Positions 8,640 to 15,873 of a DNA stretch of 64,000 bases are shown in pieces. Below the pieces are notes generated by a model. That model did not search any database. It was not told the DNA's origin and saw nothing but the letters and a program-made list of their open reading frames with translations. Source of the DNA: Xanthobacter sp. NM-25. GTDB taxonomy: Bacteria; Pseudomonadota; Alphaproteobacteria; Rhizobiales; Xanthobacteraceae. Position 1 is the first letter of the stretch. The number at the start of each line of letters is the position of its first letter. The position numbers and the translations under genes were made by a program. The stretch lies in the NCBI RefSeq assembly GCF_022138605.1, contig NZ_JACBFS010000008.1, positions 62,001 to 126,000 of the forward strand. The letters are read 5' to 3'.

Positions 8640-9401
8640 CGGGGCGCTGCGGTACCCCCGTGCGGGCCCGATCAGGCCCGAGGTGGAGTTGGCGCGGTGC
8701 GCGTTGAGCGTGACGCCTTCAGCTGGGCACGGGCCGCAGCCAACGGTTCCGCCGGCGGCCTCGGCATTGCGGTGGGCCCCGGTTCAAGGGTGATTGGCGG
8801 TGGGGTGGGGATCGGCGCGGACGTCGGAGGCCCCGGGTCGCGGGGCGCGGGGCGCGGGTCCGGGCGCTGGCTGTAGACGCCATCGATGGGGGCACACGGC
8901 CCCGCAGCCGGTCGGCGGAACCGACGATGGGCAGGGCTGGGCGTCGGGGAGGTCCGATGAGGTGGGCCGCTGCCCTGAGGCGCGGGGCTCAACTGCGGGA
9001 GTGGATGGCGTTGGGTCCCGATGCAGGGGCGTCGTTGTCGGTGCAGAAGCCGGGCGCGCATCACGGGAGGGCGGCGGATGGGCTCCGGACCTGATCGGGC
9101 CTGCGCCCACGGTCGTTCTCTCTGAAACCACGGAGGGCGACCGCATGCCGGCCCACCGTTGGCTCCACGCCGGGGCAGGGGGACGCGCATCGGGGCGGGA
9201 TGCGGGTGGCGTACCGCGCGGCCAGCAGTGGCGTCTGGGCAGGGACAGGCGGGACGGCGCAGGCCGGTCCGCGGCGCTCTGATCCGTTGCTCCCGGCACG
9301 GAATTCGCCCTGCGGCGGCAAAGGGCCCTTCGCCGGGCGCGCGCGCCGCCGAACCTGTCCGATTATCCCGAGCGGCGCCTCACGCCCCTCCGCCCGGGGG
9401 A
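8640..9401. other. Gene-free 760-base stretch, very GC-rich
   Basis: No convincing gene. Long open frames exist on both strands but they translate to proline-, arginine- and alanine-rich sequence with no family resemblance, as expected from GC-rich DNA without stops. I see no clear RNA gene. The stretch separates the desaturase promoter from the convergent end of the 9.4-10.7 kb genes. Confidence 0.55.
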
Positions 9402-10007
9402 TCAGAGGTCGAGATCGCGCCGCACCCGGTCCATGCGGGCGCGCAGGCGCTTGGTGCTCTGCTCCTGGGCGGTCAGGGTTTGGGCCGTCAGGGTCTTGGC
9501 GTCCACATCGCCCACCTGCCCCTCGGCCCTGTTCGGCGCCTGCGCCTGTCGCACGCCGGATTCCATGGCGCGCACCGCCAGTTCGGCATGGGTGTGGGCG
9601 GCGGAGAGGCGGTCGAATTCATCGGCCAGCGCCGCCACCTCGCGGCGGGCAGCCTCGAGCTCGGCACGGCGATAGGTGCCGAGCTGCTGCAGCGCCGTCA
9701 CCTCGACGCGGAGCTGCGCCAGCTCCGCCTGTGCGGCGGCCAGCTGGCGCTTCTGCTGGGCGATGCGGGCGGTGAGGCCGGCCGCCTCGCGCTGGCCGCT
9801 GGCGGCGCGGGATTCCAGGCGCCGGTTGATGGCATCGAGGCCGTCCAGCTCCCGCTGCCGGGCATCCAGCCGGCGCTGGTAGGCGCCGGTGGACAGGCCG
9901 CAGACCCCGCCGGCGAAGCCGCCCTGGCGGGGATCACTGCTCACCCCTTCGCAGGCCCCCATCACCAGGGGTGACAGCAGCAGGGCCAGGGCAACGCGCC
10001 GCATCAC
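9402..10007 (-). CDS. Exported coiled-coil protein, possible lipoprotein, unknown function
   Basis: A 201-residue protein with a short hydrophobic signal segment (VALALLLSPLVMGAC) whose cysteine at about residue 19 could be lipidated, although the lipobox is weak because Met occupies the -3 position. From about residue 45 to 150 it is a long alanine-, glutamine- and arginine-rich coiled coil. The tail TLTAQTLTAQEQSTKRLRARMDR contains a short internal repeat (TLTAQ twice). It is translationally coupled to the upstream glycine-zipper gene by a four-base overlap. The pair is divergent from the six-gene operon and may supply its periplasmic part. I do not recognise a named family. Confidence 0.7.
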   Translation of the reverse strand: MMRRVALALLLSPLVMGACEGVSSDPRQGGFAGGVCGLSTGAYQRRLDARQRELDGLDAINRRLESRAASGQREAAGLTARIAQQKRQLAAAQAELAQLRVEVTALQQLGTYRRAELEAARREVAALADEFDRLSAAHTHAELAVRAMESGVRQAQAPNRAEGQVGDVDAKTLTAQTLTAQEQSTKRLRARMDRVRRDLDL

Positions 10008-10696
10008 AGCTCAGCCCGCATCTTCTGCAGCTCCTGCCGGCGGGTCGCCAGCGTCTGGATGGACTTGCCGGCCGCCGCCACCGGGCCGTTCAGCTCACGG
10101 CCGGCGGGCGTGCCGCGGTACTGACGCACGGCGCCGGCGAGGTCCTTCTGGGATTTGCGGGCGAGGGCCAGGGCTTGATCCACATCGGCGAGGTCGGCCG
10201 TCAACGCCGCCTTGAGGCGGCTCTGGGCCTCGGTATCGCCCTGCACCTGCTCCAGGGCGGCGAGCTCGGAGCGCCGGCGTTCGGTGAGGGCATCCACGCT
10301 CGCCACCAGCTTCTTCAGGCGCACGGAGTTGCGACGGGCCGTGGCGATCTGGCCATCGAGATTGTCCTCCGCGTCCGCATAGTTGCGCTTCCGCTCGGCC
10401 ACCTCATTTCCGGCGATGCCGCCAGCCACCATGCCGGTGCCGCCGCCCACCAGACACCCGGTCAGGGCATTTTGCGCATTGCCGCTCAGCAGCCCGCCGA
10501 GAAGGCCGCCGGCACAGCCGGTCATGGCCCCCGTCATCACCCCTTCGGTGACGGTGCGCTCGTAATCACCGGAGCCGCGGCGCGCCTGGTCGTCGGCCCG
10601 CGCGCCGGTGGCCAGCAGCGGCGTCAAAACCAGCGCGCTCAACACCATGGCCCCCCCGGCGATCCCCCGCGCGGATCGCGAAATCCCCACACTCAT
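10004..10696 (-). CDS. Exported glycine-zipper plus coiled-coil protein, unknown function
   Basis: A 230-residue protein with a signal peptide (hydrophobic run VLSALVLTPLLATGARAD), then two glycine-zipper-like segments at about residues 52-95 (GAMTGCAGGLLGGLLSG and CLVGGGTGMVAGGIAG), which can insert into or pack against membranes, and a C-terminal coiled coil from about 100 to 230. The architecture recalls Gly-zipper outer-membrane or periplasmic proteins, but no exact family is recognised. It is the first gene of the minus-strand pair and starts 110 bases from the likely start of the divergent operon, sharing the intervening AT-rich promoter region. Confidence 0.72.
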   Translation of the reverse strand: MSVGISRSARGIAGGAMVLSALVLTPLLATGARADDQARRGSGDYERTVTEGVMTGAMTGCAGGLLGGLLSGNAQNALTGCLVGGGTGMVAGGIAGNEVAERKRNYADAEDNLDGQIATARRNSVRLKKLVASVDALTERRRSELAALEQVQGDTEAQSRLKAALTADLADVDQALALARKSQKDLAGAVRQYRGTPAGRELNGPVAAAGKSIQTLATRRQELQKMRAEL

Positions 10697-10731
10697 GAAT
10701 GCCCCCAGAGCCTGTTCTGCAACCCCAATGC

Positions 10732-10749
10732 TGCAAGTTTAATCTTGCA
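10732..10749. promoter_or_regulatory. Inverted repeat TGCAAG-N6-CTTGCA in the divergent promoter region
   Basis: A perfect six-base inverted repeat (10732-10737 and 10744-10749) separated by six A/T-rich bases, in the only AT-rich patch between the divergent transcription units at 10.7 kb. Size and symmetry suit a dimeric repressor site that could control both directions. No regulator gene is adjacent. Confidence 0.35.
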
Positions 10750-10806
10750 CAATCTTTAAGTGTATTTCAATAAATGTTCGATCCTGGGTGGTTGGTGAGG
10801 GCGGCG

Positions 10807-11904
10807 ATGGGTGTGTTCGAGGTTGGGGGCGAGGCGTTCGAGGAGCAGAGTTCGGCGCAGGTCCCGTGGCAGGCGGTACCGATCGGCGCCAATAGCATGG
10901 TCAATCCGGTCACCTTGACCAGCTTCGTCCAACAGCAGGGCGTGTGGTGTTTCGGCCCGGAGATTCCAGCGGAATGCCGCACGCTCGATCGGGATTTCCT
11001 GCGGCAGGATCCCATCACCGGCGCCCGCCGTCGGGTGAATCTGCGGCGCCAGGAATTCGTGGTGCAGCTGGCGGATGCCAAGCGCCACGATCTGAAGCGC
11101 GGCCACACGCTGGTGGTGGCCAACCTGCCACCGGCTCAGCGCCGGTTCCAGACTGCCGCAGTGCAGGGCTATGCGGAGGCGATCGAGGATTTCGTGTTCG
11201 AGGCGCTCGCCTTGCCGCCGCTGCCGGCATCGGCGGCGGCGCGCGCTGCGCTGAGCGACGTGGAGGCGGTGCACGGGCTGCATCGCCTCGTCACCAACCT
11301 GTTCATGAGCGAGCGGGCCTTGAGCGCCTGCGTCGCTTCCCACGAAAGCGGGGCCTTCTGGGATTATGACGACGCCGACGGCGATGCCTTCCTGGAGGCG
11401 GAGGAACGGGCCGCCCAGCGCGCCGCCGCCGCCGGCCGGCGTGCGCCGAAGTCCGGTGCTCCCAAGCCGGGCGCGCGCCAGCGGCGCGACGGGCATTATG
11501 CCATGGCGGTGGTGGCGGACGTGCCGCGCCTGCGCGCCGATCTCTACACCGCTCCGGCGGTGGCGCAGGCGTTCGAGGCGCTGGGCGATGGACGCTACCA
11601 ATTGCGCATTCCGGGCACGACGGAGAGCATCCGCGTGCCGCTGGAGGTGGCGTCCCGCGCCACTGATCACATCGAGCTTGCGATCTATCAGGCGATGGCC
11701 GGCGCCGGCCGCCAAGTCGATGCGCGCCTCGGCAAGCCGGTGACGCGCTATGTGCTGGACCTCTTCAACACCCACCTGCTGGCCGCGGTCCACCGCTTCG
11801 ATGACCGCCTCATTCCCGATTGGCTGAAAGTGGAGATCGACGAGGAGCGCGATACGCTTCTCGCCGCGCCGGAGGCCACGGAGGAAGAAGGGCTGGCGGG
11901 ATGA
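10807..11904 (+). CDS. Unknown protein, first gene of the MotAB/SPFH/protease operon
   Basis: A 365-residue, probably cytoplasmic protein with no transmembrane segment and no family I recognise. Visible traits are an N-terminal globular part (GVWCFGPEIPAECRTLDRDF), a basic helical part (RRRVNLRRQEFVVQLADAKRH), an acidic patch WDYDDADGDAFLEAEERA around residues 190-210, a basic Ala/Pro-rich linker, and a C-terminal helical part with LFNTHLLAAVHRFD. I prefer the ATG at 10807, which has a GGTGAGG site six bases upstream; an in-frame ATG at 10774 has none. The stop overlaps the protease start by four bases. It may be a regulator or adaptor of the system, which is speculation. Confidence 0.75.
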   Translation: MGVFEVGGEAFEEQSSAQVPWQAVPIGANSMVNPVTLTSFVQQQGVWCFGPEIPAECRTLDRDFLRQDPITGARRRVNLRRQEFVVQLADAKRHDLKRGHTLVVANLPPAQRRFQTAAVQGYAEAIEDFVFEALALPPLPASAAARAALSDVEAVHGLHRLVTNLFMSERALSACVASHESGAFWDYDDADGDAFLEAEERAAQRAAAAGRRAPKSGAPKPGARQRRDGHYAMAVVADVPRLRADLYTAPAVAQAFEALGDGRYQLRIPGTTESIRVPLEVASRATDHIELAIYQAMAGAGRQVDARLGKPVTRYVLDLFNTHLLAAVHRFDDRLIPDWLKVEIDEERDTLLAAPEATEEEGLAG

Positions 11905-13097
11905 GCGGCTTCATCGCGCGGGTCTGCGACGAGGCCTGGCGGCCACCGAACGTGGCCGGGGTGCATGTGCGGCCACCGCGGGGAAAGGAGAGCTGGGGCA
12001 CCGCGCTGCTGGTCGGCGACCGCTATGCCGTCACCTGCCGCCACGTGCTCAGCCTGGCGGCGGGCGAGAAGAGCGGCATCGCCCTGGACGATCTGACGGT
12101 GGAACTGCGTACAGGCGAGGGCGCCCGGCGGCTGCCCGCACGGGTGGTGCCGGAGAGCGAGGACGTGGCGCGCGATCTGGTGCTGCTGCGGCTGGAGCAG
12201 CCGTTCGAGCGCTGGATGGAGCTGCCGCCGGGCGTGCCTCGGAGCGTGCAGAAGCAAGTGGTGGTGGCGCTTGGCACCGCCACCTCGGACCTGCACCCCA
12301 CCAGCCACCGTGGCGACATGGATCTGTTCACGGTCCAGCGCACCGAGGGGCGCGACGAACAGTTGGTCGCGCCGTTCGGGGCTCCCGGGGGCTTCAGCGG
12401 CGGACCGGTGTTCGCCGAGGACGAAGACGGAGCGCCGTTGCTGGTCGGCCTGTCCCGGCTCGGTGGCGACGGGGTCGCGTGGGGCAAGATCATCGCCCGC
12501 GACAGCCTGGTCGATTTCCTCATCCAGCATCTGCCAGTGCTGCACGATGCCGCCGTCTGTCCCGAAAGCTGGCGCGGCACCTGGCGCGCGGCGGTGGGGC
12601 GGCGGGGGCTGAAGCCGGATGTCCCGTGGCCCGGCGCGGTCGATCAGCCGCCTTTTTGGCATGTGGAGCCGCGCCCGGGGCGCCACGCTTATGTGGGCGT
12701 CCTGCCGCTCGCGTCCGACGGCTGGGGCCGGCTGAAGCTGGCCGACCATCTGCCCGACGCGGCCGCGGTGCACCGCCGCCTGGAGACGCTTTCGGTGGCG
12801 TTTGGCCGGCCTCTGCGCCTGCCCACCAGCGCCGAACTGCTGGCGTTCGAGGCGCGGCTCGGCGCCGCGCCGCGCTACCGGCTGGCCGGGTTGCCGCCCG
12901 ATTTGCGGCTGTTCGGCGATGTGGCCGCGCCGCGGCCGGCGCCGGAGGGCTGCCTCGAGTGGCTGGAGCGCGGTTCCGAAGGCGAGGGCGGGGGGCCTGG
13001 GATGCAGCTGTGTGAGAACCTGGGCGACGGCGCCGTGCGGCCGGTGACCCAGCGGGCCGGCCGGCCCGCCGTGATGCGGCTGGCGTTCGATGCCTGA
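11901..13097 (+). CDS. Trypsin-like serine protease with C-terminal FGE/sulfatase-modifying-like region
   Basis: A 398-residue protein without a signal peptide. Residues about 15-210 are a chymotrypsin-fold protease: GTALLVGDRYAVTCRHVL supplies His48, ARDLVLLRL Asp92 and GAPGGFSGGPVF the nucleophile Ser166, so the triad looks intact. The C-terminal part, from about 240, contains GRPLRLPTSAELLAFEARLG near 302-321 and ends in a short Arg-rich strand. This resembles the RLPTEAEWE segment of formylglycine-generating-enzyme-like domains, but it is degenerate and I am unsure. Intracellular trypsin-like proteases with such partners occur in bacterial conflict systems. It overlaps its upstream neighbour by four bases and its downstream neighbour by eight. 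Confidence 0.82.
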   Translation: MSGFIARVCDEAWRPPNVAGVHVRPPRGKESWGTALLVGDRYAVTCRHVLSLAAGEKSGIALDDLTVELRTGEGARRLPARVVPESEDVARDLVLLRLEQPFERWMELPPGVPRSVQKQVVVALGTATSDLHPTSHRGDMDLFTVQRTEGRDEQLVAPFGAPGGFSGGPVFAEDEDGAPLLVGLSRLGGDGVAWGKIIARDSLVDFLIQHLPVLHDAAVCPESWRGTWRAAVGRRGLKPDVPWPGAVDQPPFWHVEPRPGRHAYVGVLPLASDGWGRLKLADHLPDAAAVHRRLETLSVAFGRPLRLPTSAELLAFEARLGAAPRYRLAGLPPDLRLFGDVAAPRPAPEGCLEWLERGSEGEGGGPGMQLCENLGDGAVRPVTQRAGRPAVMRLAFDA

Positions 13098-15873
13098 AGA
13101 GGTCAACGACGCCGTGCCGCCTGAGATGCCGGCCCACCCCGCAGCAACCGCCTGCGACGGCGCACCGGGGCCGCCCGGCGCGCCGCGCGCCGATGCCCTG
13201 CAGCGCCCCAAGGATCAGCCCGCCGCCGCGGAAAGCGACTTCCTGCGGCGCTCGGAGCAGCCGGGCCTGCTGGACGAGCCGGGATTGGGCCGCTTCGTGC
13301 CGGTGCGCGACCCGGGCTTCCCCACCGCCGTGGTGGATTGGTCCGTGACGCAGACGATGGCGCTCTTCGCAACGCAGCTGGGGGTGGCGGAAGGACGGGT
13401 GCTGACGGTGGTCACCCGCCCCTGCATGGGGCCGCAGATGCCGCGGCTGGCGGCCGCCACCCCCGCGCGGCTGTGGCTGCGGAGCGATGGGCCGGGCGCG
13501 GGCGGCGATCTGGAACAGGCGATCCTCCAGGTGCTCGAGCCCGATGCCGCGCGGGACGGGGACGCGGCAGCGGAGCATCTGTTTGTCGACGTGATCGATC
13601 TCGGGGCCTCCCCGTTCGATCTCGCCGACGTGCTCGGCGCGGGACCGGGGGGACGCACGGAGGCGCTCGATCTGGTGCTGGAGCGGGTCGGGGCGCGGTA
13701 TCTGCAGGTGCTCTGCCTGCCGCCGCACATGGGTCTCGATGTGCTCGAGATGTGCCCGACGGCGCTGCGGCTGCCCTGGACGGCGGCCTGGCTGGAGGGC
13801 GTGGGGCGGGCCAACGGGCTCGACACGGCGGCGCTTCGGCACAAGCTGGGCGGCGAGCTGAACGCCGCCGAATGCCTGCTCACGGGGTTCGAGCTCAGCC
13901 ACGAACGCCAGCTTCACCACCGTTTGAGCGCGGAGGAATTGAGTTTCGCCGATGGCGTGCCCCACCTGCTGCCGCGCCACGAGGCCTTTGTCGCAAAGGT
14001 GCGTGCGGCGATTGCCGCAGCCGCCACGGGCTCCGCCCTGGGCGAGGAGGGCGAGGCCTTGATCCGCGCGATCATGGCGGAGTTTTCAAAGCCCGAGACG
14101 CGCGGCGAGATCGGGCGCACGGCGCTCACCGTGTTCGCGCTCGCCCGCCGCATCACCGAGCCGGAGCTGCGCGAGGCGACCCGACGGCTGTTGCCGGAAG
14201 GGCGGGTGCCGCTGGCGCTGCTGCCGCCGGAGATGGCACAAGCCCATGCCCACGCCTGCGAAGACGCGGTGCGCTTGTATCGGGCGCGGCCGCAGCCGCC
14301 CGGCTGGGCCGATCTGTTCCAGGCCCTGGCGGTCGATCTGCCACGCACCATCGGCCTGCGTCGCAATGGCGAGGGCGGGCTGGTGGCGGGCGCCCAGCTG
14401 GCGCAGGTGGATGTGCCGGCCCGGGTGCTGGCCGACGGGTGGAGCATGGCGGCCTTCGCCGACCGGCTGCTGGGCCGCGCCCAGCCGGCCGAGCCCGTCA
14501 CCCGCATTCTGCCCGATGAGCCGAACCTCAAGCTGCGGCTGCTGTTCGTGGATCTGCTGCGCAGCCTCTACGATGCCGGCTTCGTCCAGCCGGCGGAGCT
14601 GATCACCGCTTTCGGTGGCATGCAGGACCCGGGAGACGGCTACGACTGGGCCCTGCATCTGCGCGTGCTGCTGCTGCGCTTCTGCACGGGGCTCGCCGAA
14701 CCCGATGGCTTCCTGGCTTCGTTTCTCGATCTCTTGGCCCGCATGGCCGGGCCGCGGGCGCCGGAGCAGGACGACGCGCTGTGGATCCTGCTCGGCTATC
14801 TCCTGGTGTTCGAGCCGGAACCGCCGGCGCGGGTGGTGGGGGAGCTGACCCTGCGCCGCTTCTCCAGCGTGACCCGGGATGCGTTCAGCGCGGCGCTGCG
14901 CGAGCTGCGGGAACTGCTCAACGATGTGCTGCAGGTCGCCGGATCCCGTCCGGGCCATCTGGCGGCGCCGGTGGAGCGCTGGGCCGATGGCGTGTGGCAG
15001 GTGGCGCAGCTGCCAGAGGCGCCGCCGGCGGCGGTGGCGCTGGCCCATTATCTCGATGATCATCTGTCCAACGCCGAGATTCCCTGGCGCCCGCGCGATC
15101 TCGATGCGCCGCGGCCGTCGGCGCCGGTGCTGGCGCGCCGCTTCTTCTGTGAGGATGGGGACGGCGCCGGGGCGCTGCTGCGCCGGCTCATGGCCCGCCC
15201 GCCGCGGGTCTGGCTGTCCCACATCACGGCGCTGGCCGGCCGCTATGACGAAAGCCCGGCGCTGGTGCCGCTGGACCATGTGGCGGCGCGGCTGCGGGAC
15301 TGCTTCCACGCCGTCTATGACGACATCGCCAGCGACGAGAGCGTTCGCCTGCGCGGCGGCGAGGCGCGGCTGCGGCACGTGTTCTGGGATGAGGTGATCG
15401 GCGCCTATCAGCTGCGCCGCGCCAATTTCGCCGGCAGCGATCCCGAGCGGGAGCTGGCAACGGCGCTGCTGGCGGCGGTGGGCGCGCCGGCGCGGAGCGC
15501 GGCGGTGCTGCCGCTGCTCGACCTCTACCCGGCCGCGGTGCTGGCGTTCTGGCGGCTGCGCATGTGGCCGGCCGCGCCGCTGGCCGCCGGCGGGGCGGAG
15601 GATCGCTGCTTCGTGGCGGTGCTGGATCGTCTGGTGGGTGGGCTCGATGCGCCCCGGCTGGCGGCCATTCATCAGGCCTTCCGGGCGCTGCAGGCCGGCG
15701 CGGGCCGCCTTCTCGCCGAGTTCGAGCGGGCCGGCATGGTCCGCACCGCGCTCTACCACAGGCAACGCTGCGCCCGCCTGCGTCCGCTGGCGGCGCGCTT
15801 CGAACCGCCGACCATTCCCGCCTTGATATCATCTCCCAGACAGGCAGCCGCCGATGACCGCCACGCCCCGTGA
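13090..15873 (+). CDS. Large mostly helical protein of unknown function (927 residues)
   Basis: A 927-residue protein with no signal peptide, no clear transmembrane helix and no Walker A or nuclease motif that I can find. A Pro/Ala-rich linker of about 45 residues precedes an alpha/beta-looking part (residues about 60-270, including LFVDVIDLG and RYLQVLCLPPHMG). The rest is leucine-, arginine- and alanine-rich helix, perhaps of a solenoid type. The final residues, after about 900, overlap the next gene. It is the largest product of the operon and is specific to it. It could be a scaffold or the sensing/effector subunit; the sequence does not say. Confidence 0.78.
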   Translation: MPEEVNDAVPPEMPAHPAATACDGAPGPPGAPRADALQRPKDQPAAAESDFLRRSEQPGLLDEPGLGRFVPVRDPGFPTAVVDWSVTQTMALFATQLGVAEGRVLTVVTRPCMGPQMPRLAAATPARLWLRSDGPGAGGDLEQAILQVLEPDAARDGDAAAEHLFVDVIDLGASPFDLADVLGAGPGGRTEALDLVLERVGARYLQVLCLPPHMGLDVLEMCPTALRLPWTAAWLEGVGRANGLDTAALRHKLGGELNAAECLLTGFELSHERQLHHRLSAEELSFADGVPHLLPRHEAFVAKVRAAIAAAATGSALGEEGEALIRAIMAEFSKPETRGEIGRTALTVFALARRITEPELREATRRLLPEGRVPLALLPPEMAQAHAHACEDAVRLYRARPQPPGWADLFQALAVDLPRTIGLRRNGEGGLVAGAQLAQVDVPARVLADGWSMAAFADRLLGRAQPAEPVTRILPDEPNLKLRLLFVDLLRSLYDAGFVQPAELITAFGGMQDPGDGYDWALHLRVLLLRFCTGLAEPDGFLASFLDLLARMAGPRAPEQDDALWILLGYLLVFEPEPPARVVGELTLRRFSSVTRDAFSAALRELRELLNDVLQVAGSRPGHLAAPVERWADGVWQVAQLPEAPPAAVALAHYLDDHLSNAEIPWRPRDLDAPRPSAPVLARRFFCEDGDGAGALLRRLMARPPRVWLSHITALAGRYDESPALVPLDHVAARLRDCFHAVYDDIASDESVRLRGGEARLRHVFWDEVIGAYQLRRANFAGSDPERELATALLAAVGAPARSAAVLPLLDLYPAAVLAFWRLRMWPAAPLAAGGAEDRCFVAVLDRLVGGLDAPRLAAIHQAFRALQAGAGRLLAEFERAGMVRTALYHRQRCARLRPLAARFEPPTIPALISSPRQAAADDRHAP

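Noticed and set aside
8640..9401. Proline-rich protein genes on either strand
   Set aside because: Composition is low-complexity, there is no ribosome binding site, and similar open frames arise on both strands from GC-rich DNA.
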